This document shows positions 48,940 to 56,372 of a stretch of DNA of 64,000 nt, one piece after another (position 1 is the first letter of the stretch; each line of letters starts with the position of its first letter). The stretch covers positions 1-64,000 of the forward strand of contig NZ_FQUF01000013.1 in NCBI RefSeq assembly GCF_900129085.1, in the 5' to 3' direction. Below the pieces are notes generated by a model. That model was not told where the DNA came from and did no database searches. It saw only the letters and a program-made list of their open reading frames with translations. A program made the translations under genes and the position numbers. The stretch comes from Atopostipes suicloacalis DSM 15692. Its GTDB lineage: Bacteria; Bacillota; Bacilli; Lactobacillales; Carnobacteriaceae_A.

Positions 48940-49197
48940 ATGGCAAAGCATGATGATGGACGAGGAAATTATTTCGAAAAAAGAGCGGGTACAGAAGATG
49001 CAAGATTCCATGTGGTTCCTGGTGATGAGAAGAAATGGGCAGTAAAAAAAGAAGGCGAAGAGGATCCTGTTTGTACAACAGATGATCGAAAAGAAGCAGT
49101 TGATGAAGCCGAAAAAAGAGCCAAAGAAGCTGGTACAAAAGTAATTATCCATAATGAGCATGGAAAAATTGAAAAACTAGATGAATACGATAAGTAA
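48940..49197 (+). CDS. DUF2188 domain protein
   Basis: An 85-residue, charged small protein. The core (WAVKKEGEEDP...TTDDRKEAVDEAEKRAKEAGTKVIIHNEHGKIEK) is the DUF2188 pattern: a short beta hairpin, a charged helix, and a closing VIIHNEHGKI strand. The function of the family is unknown. An AAGGAGG site lies 8 bases before the ATG at 48940. A TTGACA box at 48823-48828 is a possible -35 element with a weak -10. The 48672-48939 gap otherwise holds only the esterase terminator. A frame on the opposite strand (48904-49161) is a shadow. Confidence 0.8.
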   Translation: MAKHDDGRGNYFEKRAGTEDARFHVVPGDEKKWAVKKEGEEDPVCTTDDRKEAVDEAEKRAKEAGTKVIIHNEHGKIEKLDEYDK

Positions 49198-49213
49198 ATC
49201 TTATTAAAATACA

Positions 49214-49257
49214 GAACTCAGACAAAAAAGCCAGAAGAAAATATCTGACTTTTTGTA
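49214..49257 (+). terminator. Terminator between DUF2188 gene and GNAT gene
   Basis: ACAAAAAAG..CAGA pairs with TCTGA.CTTTTTGT with small mismatches, between convergent genes; it can act on both strands. Confidence 0.5.
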
Positions 49258-49261
49258 TCGA

Positions 49262-49804
49262 TTAAGATATTTTTCGATCTTCCCATTCTTCACGTAAAAG
49301 ACCCATCCTAATGGAGTCATAATAATGACCCTTATAATATCGCACTCTTCTTATTTTAGCTTCCATCTTCATTCCCAACTTTTCGCCAACTTGAATCATG
49401 CGTTTATTCCCTGACCATGTCGTGAATCCAACACGTTGTATGGGTAATGTATTAAATAAATGATTCATCCACATTTTTAAAGCACGAGTTCCTATCCCTT
49501 TTCCCCAATGATTTGATTGATAGAGAATAATTCCCATTTCTAACCATTTAGAAGGTTTATCTTCCCAATAATAAGAAACCATCCCAATAAAATGACCATT
49601 TACTTCAATCGCCCATCGAGATTCCTGGCCAACCCAATGATCTGTTTCTTTCATAAACTCTTCATATGATTTTGTAGTGTGAGGATAATAAGGAGCATCC
49701 CACTTTTTCCATTCAGGGGCTTCTTCTTTATAAACAAGCTCCCAAATATCCATTAAATCTTTTTCCGTTATAGGTCTAATCATTAATTCATTATCTCTAT
49801 ACAT
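49262..49804 (-). CDS. GNAT-family N-acetyltransferase (RimJ/RimL type)
   Basis: A 180-residue acetyltransferase. It begins MYRDNELMIRPITEKDLMDIW, contains the acetyl-CoA loop SNHWGKGIGTRALKMW (Q/RxxGxG/A-type, here GKGIG) and the RVGFTTWSGNKRMIQVGEKLGMK segment of the RimJ/RimL subgroup that acetylates proteins or small amines. The ATG at 49804 has AAAGGA 7 bases upstream; a frame extended to 49843 lacks one. Single gene; target unknown. Confidence 0.85.
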   Translation of the reverse strand: MYRDNELMIRPITEKDLMDIWELVYKEEAPEWKKWDAPYYPHTTKSYEEFMKETDHWVGQESRWAIEVNGHFIGMVSYYWEDKPSKWLEMGIILYQSNHWGKGIGTRALKMWMNHLFNTLPIQRVGFTTWSGNKRMIQVGEKLGMKMEAKIRRVRYYKGHYYDSIRMGLLREEWEDRKIS

Positions 49805-49899
49805 ACAATTCCTTTCTTCGTTTGAATAAATATATTTTAGCATTTAAGGAGAAGAATACCTAAAAAAGAAGGACAATATAATCTATTTATTACTTTTCT

Positions 49900-50328
49900 C
49901 TATTTTTCTTTATGTATATCCCTCATGCGATTGAACAACTCAAATATAGATTTATGTTTTCTTTTCAAAGAGATTGGTCGATACGTTTCCTTATCTAAAA
50001 AAGCGTGTTTTGTCTCACCAACCGAACGTATTTCTTTTGTATCTATATCTCTTACTTCATAATGGATCGTTAATTTAACGCCTGTGAATTCTGTAATTTT
50101 TGCTTCGATCTCAACTGTCTCTCCAAAACGCACCATACTTTTGTATTCAGCATATGCAGACAAAACAGGTACAATAATCCCTTCATCTTCCATTTGAAAA
50201 TAACTAAAGCCCATTTCATCCATTAAATAAGTCCGAGCTTCTTCAAACCATCGAATATAGTTTGAATGATGCACAATTTGCATTTGATCTGTTTCGTAAT
50301 ATTGAACTTTATGTTGCCAATTCATCAT
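49900..50328 (-). CDS. Acyl-CoA thioesterase, hotdog fold (YbgC/FadM type)
   Basis: A 142-residue hotdog-fold thioesterase. The N-terminal motif YYETDQMQIVHHSNYIRWFEEAR carries the catalytic Asp and the conserved HxxYxRWxEEAR. It would hydrolyse short- or medium-chain acyl-CoA, forming dimers or tetramers. The ATG at 50328 has an AAAGGA site at 9-base spacing; a TTG three codons upstream is less likely. It is downstream of the terminator of the operon ending at 50514, so it is probably a separate unit. Confidence 0.87.
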   Translation of the reverse strand: MMNWQHKVQYYETDQMQIVHHSNYIRWFEEARTYLMDEMGFSYFQMEDEGIIVPVLSAYAEYKSMVRFGETVEIEAKITEFTGVKLTIHYEVRDIDTKEIRSVGETKHAFLDKETYRPISLKRKHKSIFELFNRMRDIHKEK

Positions 50329-50474
50329 TTTATCCAATCCTTTTCCCTTATAATATTTTTTGAAATCACAATTATTATTATCTAAGAAATCAATATTACC
50401 ATATATTTAATACTCATTTGATAAATGTCCTTATATTTTAGTATAGCAAATATAAGTTATACAAATGGATAACG

Positions 50475-50508
50475 ATCAAAAAGGAACCCCCTAAAAAGGC
50501 GTTCCTTT
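50475..50508 (-). terminator. Terminator of the gcvH-like...GST operon
   Basis: On the minus strand AAAGGAAC (50501-50508) with GCC pairs with GGG and GTTCCTTT (50480-50487), followed by TTGATCG; the T-run is short but the stem is strong. It lies immediately after the last gene of the six-gene operon. Confidence 0.7.
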
Positions 50509-50513
50509 GGTAT

Positions 50514-51416
50514 TTATTTTTCTGAAAATGGAAAAACTTCTTCTAATGAAGGAATATCTTCAACAAAACCGTATTTTTTAATATTATGTTCTGATCGAAA
50601 ATGTGTTTTTCTTATCTCATCAAAATACAAATCATCAAATATCTTAGGATGTTTTTTTAAAATTCTTTGAACATATTGTTCCAAAGAAGTCCATTCTTCT
50701 AATGATCGATCAAACACTTTAAACTGTTTAAAGTAAATTTGATGTCGAATCAAATTATGGAATAAACGAAAATCTGATTCTGTCAACTGATTGCCGTATA
50801 AATAATCCGTTTCTGATAAATAATTATTCAGTAAATCATAAGCCGTTTTAAGTTCTTTCATTCCACTTTTTTTATCTTCATCTGTTTTTGAAGCCACTTG
50901 ATAAATTTTTAAATTCACGTTTTTATAAAGCCAGGCATTCCATTTTCTTAACATTTCTCGATACTCTATTGGAAATAGACTTTTATCTGCTTCGACATCT
51001 TTTATTTCATCCATTAGTTCTGCCATTAGCATACTCATATGATACGTATTATTTGAGATTATCTTTTTTTCTGATTGATCATATAAAAAAGGTTGTGTCG
51101 CTTTAATATCTTTAGGAAAATAATCCTGAATCGATGTCTCTTCAAAAATATCGTCTTCTGCATCAAATACCCAATTATCTCCTAATTTATAATAAGGCGA
51201 TAAATGATGTTCTGTAATAGAATGATCTAGCTTATACCATTTAAAGACTGAGGTAATCCGATTAGCTCGTGGACAAGCAGGCAACCAAACATACTGTAAA
51301 TCTCCTAATTGTATGAATTGCTGCAGCTCTTCTTTCGTCGTATGAATCGTGTGATTGAAAGAAAACTTTTCATTAAATTTTGTTAGATTTATTTGGTTAA
51401 TTTTTTCAAGCAACAT
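50514..51416 (-). CDS. Glutathione S-transferase of the glutathionyl-hydroquinone reductase (ECM4/YqjG) type
   Basis: A 300-residue xi-class GST-like protein. The active Cys is C48 in LPACPRANR, replacing the usual CPWAHR. Downstream elements match the family: TQPFLYDQSEKKIISNN (like TVPVLWD...IVNNES), YLYGNQLTESDFRLFHNLIRH and the C-terminal HFRSEHNI-KKYGFVEDIPS (like YRSHxxINPxGIVP). Family members remove glutathione from glutathionyl-hydroquinones by a Cys-dependent thiol exchange. Whether this organism makes glutathione is unknown. Last gene of the operon, starting 9 bases after the lyase stop; a Cys-dependent reductase next to a lyase for an amino-acid-like substrate suggests adduct or disulfide processing. 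Confidence 0.83.
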   Translation of the reverse strand: MLLEKINQINLTKFNEKFSFNHTIHTTKEELQQFIQLGDLQYVWLPACPRANRITSVFKWYKLDHSITEHHLSPYYKLGDNWVFDAEDDIFEETSIQDYFPKDIKATQPFLYDQSEKKIISNNTYHMSMLMAELMDEIKDVEADKSLFPIEYREMLRKWNAWLYKNVNLKIYQVASKTDEDKKSGMKELKTAYDLLNNYLSETDYLYGNQLTESDFRLFHNLIRHQIYFKQFKVFDRSLEEWTSLEQYVQRILKKHPKIFDDLYFDEIRKTHFRSEHNIKKYGFVEDIPSLEEVFPFSEK

Positions 51417-51425
51417 GATTCTCCT

Positions 51426-52784
51426 CTAAAATTTAAAATTCGCATAGTTATTCAATATTTCTTTCCCTAATTTTTCTGATTGTCCAACATAAGTATGAAC
51501 GTTAAATAATTCATCTAATTCTTCATCTGATAAAGCTTTTTGAATAGCCTGATCTGCTCTTACATTTTCTTCAAATGATGTATTTTCTTCTCGACTCTCA
51601 TTTCCAATGTTATAAATTAATTTGTGAGCGGCACTTTTCCCTATTTCTGAAGATAAAGCCATCATCAGCCGTTCAGAAACAAGCATTCCTTGTTCCGTGT
51701 GTAAGTTTCTTTCGATAGCCTCTAAATGGAAAGTTCCGTTTTGCATGGCCGCTGTTAAATAAGCAAATTGACCGGATAAATACATTGTAATTTCAGGAAT
51801 GGCTACCCACTGGTTTCGCCATCCAATTGTATCTTTTTCATGAGAGACGAGCATTGATTGATACATCAAGTTCATTTCATTATGAATAAGATTTGCTAAA
51901 TTATATACTGCTTCAGATAAATAAGGATTACGCATCGTGGGCATTGCTGTAGAACCTTGTCGTCCCTTCCCATAAGATTCATCGAATTCTTTTATTTCAG
52001 AGCGTGAGAGGTCAAACAAATTTTTGCCCATTTTCCCCATTACACCACTAAGCATCGCTAAGATATGCGTATACTCTACAAAACGACCTCTTTGGGTGTG
52101 CCAGCCAATTTTATCAAAAGATAGATGTAATTTTTCCGCTACTAATTCAGCCATTTCTAAGCCTTTGTCACCGTATCCTGCATAAGAACCGACTGCGCCT
52201 GATATCGCACTTGTAAACACGTAGTCTTCTGAGTCTTTCAATCGTTGATATAGATCCATTAATTCATTCAGGTAGATGGCTAATTTGTAACCATAATTAA
52301 TAGGAATCGCATGGTTTCCATGTGCTCTACCTACTCCTACAACGTCACTTAATGCATTCGCTTTGGATGAAATGAGTCGCATAAGCTTTTTTAATCGCTT
52401 TAATGTATCTTCGTGTGCTTCTTTTAACTGTAAAACCATGCCTGTGTCTAGAATATCTTGTGTGGTCGAACCATAATGAAGATAACTTCCAGCATCATCT
52501 GGTAGAATATCTTCAAAATACTTCACAAAACCAGAAAGAAAATGTCCTGATTTCCCATAACTTAACCGCAATTTCCGCATATCTATATTTTCTACATTCA
52601 CTTGTTCACGAATAATTTTTGCTTTATCTGCTGGTATAATTCCTAACTCTGCTTGTGCTTCTGCTAAAGTAATCTCAACTTCACAGATTTTTTCTAAACG
52701 ATTCACATCGTTCCAAATGTTTCGCATACCAATAGCAGAAAATTCATTCTGCATCATTTCCATTCCTAGTGCTCCAGACCCCAT
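51426..52784 (-). CDS. Fumarase/aspartase-superfamily lyase (not PurB by sequence)
   Basis: A 452-residue enzyme that would cleave a C-N or C-S bond to release fumarate or a related product. The superfamily blocks are present: HYGSTTQD (103-110), GRAHGNHA (152-159, usual GRTH changed to GRAH) and the signature loop GSTAMPTMRNP (277-287). The catalytic Ser is kept, but the usual Lys of MPxKxNP is Met. It differs from adenylosuccinate lyase, lacking the TRHDV segment, and is nearer to the 3-carboxymuconate cycloisomerase/EDDS lyase side. Published S-(2-succino) lyases of this superfamily (recalled, not checked) make a thiol-fumarate adduct a reasonable substrate. A GGAG site lies 7 bases before the ATG. 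The gene follows an amino-acid permease gene by about 25 bases. Confidence 0.8.
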   Translation of the reverse strand: MGSGALGMEMMQNEFSAIGMRNIWNDVNRLEKICEVEITLAEAQAELGIIPADKAKIIREQVNVENIDMRKLRLSYGKSGHFLSGFVKYFEDILPDDAGSYLHYGSTTQDILDTGMVLQLKEAHEDTLKRLKKLMRLISSKANALSDVVGVGRAHGNHAIPINYGYKLAIYLNELMDLYQRLKDSEDYVFTSAISGAVGSYAGYGDKGLEMAELVAEKLHLSFDKIGWHTQRGRFVEYTHILAMLSGVMGKMGKNLFDLSRSEIKEFDESYGKGRQGSTAMPTMRNPYLSEAVYNLANLIHNEMNLMYQSMLVSHEKDTIGWRNQWVAIPEITMYLSGQFAYLTAAMQNGTFHLEAIERNLHTEQGMLVSERLMMALSSEIGKSAAHKLIYNIGNESREENTSFEENVRADQAIQKALSDEELDELFNVHTYVGQSEKLGKEILNNYANFKF

Positions 52785-52808
52785 GTATATTCTCCTATCG
52801 TAATTTCA

Positions 52809-53498
52809 TTATTCCATTAAAAATTTCGCTAATAAATCTTCTCGTTCTTTATTGAAATAGAGATGAACTCTCTTTTGAATAAATGTCAAAATCGCAAAAA
52901 GGATTAAATAGAAAAAAGCTAATAACCCATAAATTAAAAAAGGGGCATAATAAAAATCAATAAACTGTTTACCTTCTAATAACATGTCAGATAAACCGAT
53001 ATTACTGACTAAAGATGTCATTTTGATGGTGGAAATAAAATGCCCTATTAAAGGAGAAATAATCGGTGGTATAGCTTGCGGAAGAATGATCCATCTAAAA
53101 ACGGTAAACTTAGGTAAGCCGGAAGAAAGTCCCGCTTCCCATTGCCCTTGGTCTACTGCTTGGATTGCACCGCGAATCGTTTCTGACATAAAAGCTGCTC
53201 CAAAAAAAGTAAAAGCAATTAAAGCCGTCGTCCATGAAGAAAGTAAAATATTATATTCAGCTAAACCAAAAAATAGAAAATAAAGCAAAACAAGCATTGG
53301 AGTTCCACGTATTAACCAAACAACGTTTTTTGAGATAAAACGAAATAATCCAAACTTACTATAACGCATGATAATTAACACAATTCCAAACATCAATCCC
53401 GCTAGAGAGCTTAATATAGAGATAGGAATGGTCACAGTGACCATTCCTCTAAATATCGGAACGATGGCTTGACGAAGTATCATCAAATTTCTTTCCAA
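52809..53498 (-). CDS. Amino-acid ABC transporter permease (HisM/GlnP type)
   Basis: A 229-residue inner-membrane permease with five or so transmembrane helices. RGTPMLVLLYFLFFG and the EAA loop (EAGLSSGLPKFTVFRWIILPQA) identify the polar-amino-acid family; the loop would dock an ATPase. No ATPase gene is adjacent. A TTG start at 53498 has an AAGGAG site 7 bases upstream; an ATG five codons on is possible. It follows the binding protein by about 30 bases. Confidence 0.9.
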   Translation of the reverse strand: MERNLMILRQAIVPIFRGMVTVTIPISILSSLAGLMFGIVLIIMRYSKFGLFRFISKNVVWLIRGTPMLVLLYFLFFGLAEYNILLSSWTTALIAFTFFGAAFMSETIRGAIQAVDQGQWEAGLSSGLPKFTVFRWIILPQAIPPIISPLIGHFISTIKMTSLVSNIGLSDMLLEGKQFIDFYYAPFLIYGLLAFFYLILFAILTFIQKRVHLYFNKEREDLLAKFLME

Positions 53499-53528
53499 AC
53501 CCTTGCTCCTTTCAACTTTTACAAATAA

Positions 53529-54530
53529 TTAATCCCAAGAAATATTCGCTTGTTCTTTAAATGAATCGAACATTTCAGGAGCAACTGAAATATCTTCTCC
53601 TAAATATTTCTCATAAATTTCGCTGTAGTTTCCATTTTTTGTATGTTCTTCAATGGATTTATTTAACGCATTTAATAATTTTGGATTTCCTGCACTAATC
53701 GCCATTCCTACTGGATCAGGTCTTTCAAGTGTTTCATCTAAGACACGTAGTTTATCATTTGGATTATTTTGTAGTGTCCAAAGTATTGCGTTGTAATCCA
53801 TCACATGGAAGTCTGCACGTCCTTGTTCTACCATTTTTCTTCCGTCTGTCGCTGTTGTAACCGGGAAAAAATCTAACGCTCCAGCTTCTTTAGCTGCATC
53901 TCCTGTTGATCCTGTCGCACTTTGGGCAGCAATTAAGCCATTTAAATCTTCTACTGTTTCAATATCACTCTCTGCATTTACCCATACACCAAATACCGAG
54001 TTTAAATAAGGCAAGGTAAAGTCATGTTCTGCTGCACGTTCAGGAGTTCGTCCATGATTATTTAATGCCACATCAATACTCTCAGGATGATCAACATTTA
54101 AATCCGTTGCTGGAACTAGTGATTGGAAAGACATCGTCACAAATTCTGCTTCTACACCTAAGTCTTCAGCAATTAAATGTGCAATATCCGTTTCAAAACC
54201 AGTAAATTCACCTGTTTCTGGATCTTTAAAGTTGTAAGGTGCAAAGCCACCAGAATAACCAAACTTAATCACACCACGTTCTAAAATCGTATCTAAACGA
54301 TCTTCGCCCTCGCCTTCTTCCGCTGTTAAAGCGTCGATATCTTCATCAGAAAATTCAATAATTGCTTCTTTTTCAGTCGCTTTTGTTCCACCTTGTACTG
54401 TTTGTGTATTTTCTACCTCTTCATTTGCTGCTGAATCTCTTCTGTCTTCACTTTCAGTTCCTTCAGCACCACATGCTGCTAAAATAAGGGTTGTTGCAGT
54501 AAATAAACCCATCTTTTTAAATCTATTCAT
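53529..54530 (-). CDS. Amino-acid ABC transporter substrate-binding lipoprotein (SBP_bac_3)
   Basis: A 333-residue lipoprotein. The signal peptide ends in the lipobox LAAC (Cys20), followed by an unusually long acidic linker (about 21-85) before the two-lobed binding domain, which starts at ERGVIKFGYSGGFAPYNFKDPETGEFTGFETDIAHLIAEDLGVEAEFV. This is the family of polar amino acid and cystine/glutamine binders. The ligand cannot be read from sequence. The gene lies 3 bases after the lplA stop and 30 before the permease, so uptake is tied to lipoylation and lyase genes. Confidence 0.9.
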   Translation of the reverse strand: MNRFKKMGLFTATTLILAACGAEGTESEDRRDSAANEEVENTQTVQGGTKATEKEAIIEFSDEDIDALTAEEGEGEDRLDTILERGVIKFGYSGGFAPYNFKDPETGEFTGFETDIAHLIAEDLGVEAEFVTMSFQSLVPATDLNVDHPESIDVALNNHGRTPERAAEHDFTLPYLNSVFGVWVNAESDIETVEDLNGLIAAQSATGSTGDAAKEAGALDFFPVTTATDGRKMVEQGRADFHVMDYNAILWTLQNNPNDKLRVLDETLERPDPVGMAISAGNPKLLNALNKSIEEHTKNGNYSEIYEKYLGEDISVAPEMFDSFKEQANISWD

Positions 54531-54533
54531 TTT

Positions 54534-55571
54534 TTATTCTTCCTCTTCTTCATCAAAAATTAATGTTAATAATTGTTCTACCGTTAAATCTGAAAGAATC
54601 TTCTCTAAATCATGTTTCATTAAGACTTCTTCTATTTGAGACGGTTGAAATTCTTTTCCTTCCAAATCTATTGTCAGTCGATTGAAATCTTCTTTCGCAA
54701 AAAAATCACCAAGTATTTGACTACGCGTAATTTTCCCATCTTCTATATCCGCATAAAATTCAAAGGTACCCTGTTTAAATCTTCTTGTATTCTTTAGTTC
54801 AAAATCTGAACGATTTCCCCAATTCCACTCAGGATTATTAAAAGTTTCATCCGCAATTTTATCAATTTGTTCCCAATCTTCATCTGTTAAGACGTAAGTT
54901 TTTACTTGATCAATAGTCTCTACATCAAATATATGACAGACAATATAATCTCGAAATTCACTGGTTGACCATTCACTATAGGGATAATCTAAATGTTCTT
55001 TAACATTCGTCATTCTTCCCTTTACCGATTTCGTCCTGTGAGCTTTTAATTTTCGTTTGTTTGGCTTCAAAACCTTTTCAGCCACTTCCTTATTTAAGTC
55101 ATATGAAATGGTCGCTCCAAACATAAAATGTTCTTTTGTCGAATAAAAAGAAGTCCCTGAGAATTTTTGATCACCAATTTGTAAATCATTTCTACCCGAT
55201 GCTTGAACATTTTCTACACCTAAAGCAGATATAGCTTCTAAAATAGGTTTTGAATATTCTACAAAATGCTTCTGTCCTGAGCCTTCACTAGGTCCCGTAA
55301 GCATAAACATAATATTCCCCATATCGTGATAGACCGCCCCACCTCCAGATAAGCGTCTCAATAAGAAAATATTATTTTCTTCTAAATACCGCTGATCAAC
55401 TTCAGCATATGCATTTTGATAGCGCCCTACCATTACTGTCGGCTTATGAATACTAAAGAAAACAGCCGGCTCATCTAAATCTAAATGATTTACAATATAG
55501 TTAGAGGTTGCTGTGTTTATTTTGGAATCATGAATCTCTTTGCCATTTCTCTCATTTAATATATAGTACAA
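54534..55571 (-). CDS. lplA: Lipoate-protein ligase A, two-domain form
   Basis: A 345-residue ligase that attaches lipoate to Lys of carrier proteins through lipoyl-AMP. The N-terminal catalytic domain carries RRLSGGGAVYHDMGN (72-86) and the lysine expected to contact the substrate (K136 in GDQKFSGTSFY). The HHG of E. coli LplA is FMFG here. The C-terminal accessory domain (about 250-345) has an acidic end (DEEEEE). It lies 29 bases after the GcvH-like gene, the obvious candidate substrate, but could also serve PDH E2. Confidence 0.9.
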   Translation of the reverse strand: MYYILNERNGKEIHDSKINTATSNYIVNHLDLDEPAVFFSIHKPTVMVGRYQNAYAEVDQRYLEENNIFLLRRLSGGGAVYHDMGNIMFMLTGPSEGSGQKHFVEYSKPILEAISALGVENVQASGRNDLQIGDQKFSGTSFYSTKEHFMFGATISYDLNKEVAEKVLKPNKRKLKAHRTKSVKGRMTNVKEHLDYPYSEWSTSEFRDYIVCHIFDVETIDQVKTYVLTDEDWEQIDKIADETFNNPEWNWGNRSDFELKNTRRFKQGTFEFYADIEDGKITRSQILGDFFAKEDFNRLTIDLEGKEFQPSQIEEVLMKHDLEKILSDLTVEQLLTLIFDEEEEE

Positions 55572-55600
55572 ATTGTCCTATCCTTTCAATTAAATATGAA

Positions 55601-55957
55601 TTACTCTTCGATAGGTAAATCTTCTTTCAAGTAATCCTCTTTATCAAAATTTTCTACAGATACTTCAATGATCCAATTTAACTCGTCATCTTCTTCGTTT
55701 AAATTCTCTGGAACAGATAACAATTCTTCATTAAATGTAATAACTTCTCCAGTAAGTGGAGCTTCCATTTCTGTGACAGCCTTTGCTGCTTCAATCGAAC
55801 AGAATGATTCTCCTTCAGTGACCGTATCAATAGGGAAAGGATCAAAGAAACTAACCTCCCCTAAATCATCTTGTCCTTTTGATGACAAACCAATTCTGAT
55901 TTTTCCAGTTTCAAATTCAATTAACCATAAGCCTGTTTCTGTAAATACTTTATTCAC
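55601..55957 (-). CDS. GcvH-like lipoyl-carrier protein
   Basis: A 118-residue protein of the glycine cleavage H family. It reads GLWLIEFETGKIRIGLSSKGQDDLGEVSFF in the first half and has the lipoylation loop SIEAAKAVTEMEAPLTGEV with Lys59 where GcvH has its lipoyl-Lys, then ELNWIIEVSV. It lacks the usual HEW N-terminal signature and has an acidic tail. No glycine cleavage P or T gene is near, so a role outside glycine cleavage is likely, like GcvH-L proteins of other Firmicutes. The start codon is GTG with GGAGG about 7 bases upstream. First gene of the operon. Confidence 0.85.
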   Translation of the reverse strand: MNKVFTETGLWLIEFETGKIRIGLSSKGQDDLGEVSFFDPFPIDTVTEGESFCSIEAAKAVTEMEAPLTGEVITFNEELLSVPENLNEEDDELNWIIEVSVENFDKEDYLKEDLPIEE

Positions 55958-56005
55958 TTAAAATCCTCCAATTTCTATATAAATACTTTTTCAGCAAGCA
56001 GTCTC

Positions 56006-56033
56006 ATTATACGTACAGGAATCTTACTTTCAA
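56006..56033 (-). promoter_or_regulatory. Predicted promoter of the gcvH-like operon
   Basis: TTGAAA (56028-56033) and a perfect TATAAT (56006-56011) on the minus strand are 16 bases apart, about 45 bases ahead of the GTG start. A palindrome GGTTTTTTAACC at 56043-56054 lies 10 bases upstream of the -35 box. Confidence 0.7.
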
Positions 56034-56372
56034 TTTTTCGGAGGTTTTTTAACCGATTGCAAAAAATCCTTAAATAGAAATGATTGATTTGTAGCCATTT
56101 TCTTACTGAATTAAAAACAATTTAGTTTTTCTATCTTTGGTCAATTAAAAAAGAAGAAACGACATAATTAACATTTCTTCTTTCGGTTCAATTATCCAAT
56201 TAACTTAAATACTCATTGGTAACTACATCTCTAACTTTTATTTATGTGTCATCCATATCTACATCTTAGAAAAGTTATGAATAGTAGTTGAGTAATCACA
56301 AGCATAACTTTAACAATAAATTGCTTTCATGATAAACTAATGAATAAGTACAAAGAGAAATGGTGATTATGA
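56034..56372. other. Divergent intergenic region with an orphan hairpin
   Basis: Between the gcvH promoter and the FAD-protein gene I see no gene. AAAGAAGAAA (56150-56159) and TTTCTTCTTT (56174-56183) form a perfect 10-bp stem with a 14-base loop; on the minus strand it ends in six T, so it could end a small transcript started near 56290, though only a weak promoter (TTGTGA, 17 bases, ATAACT) is visible there. The FAD-gene promoter is not clear. Confidence 0.5.

Noticed and set aside
48904-49161. Minus-strand frames opposite the DUF2188 gene
   Set aside because: The plus-strand frame has a strong ribosome site and a recognised domain; the opposite frames are composition shadows.
51426-52784. 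Adenylosuccinate lyase PurB
   Set aside because: The superfamily blocks are present, but the PurB TRHDV-like segment is missing, the signature loop is altered and no purine genes are near.
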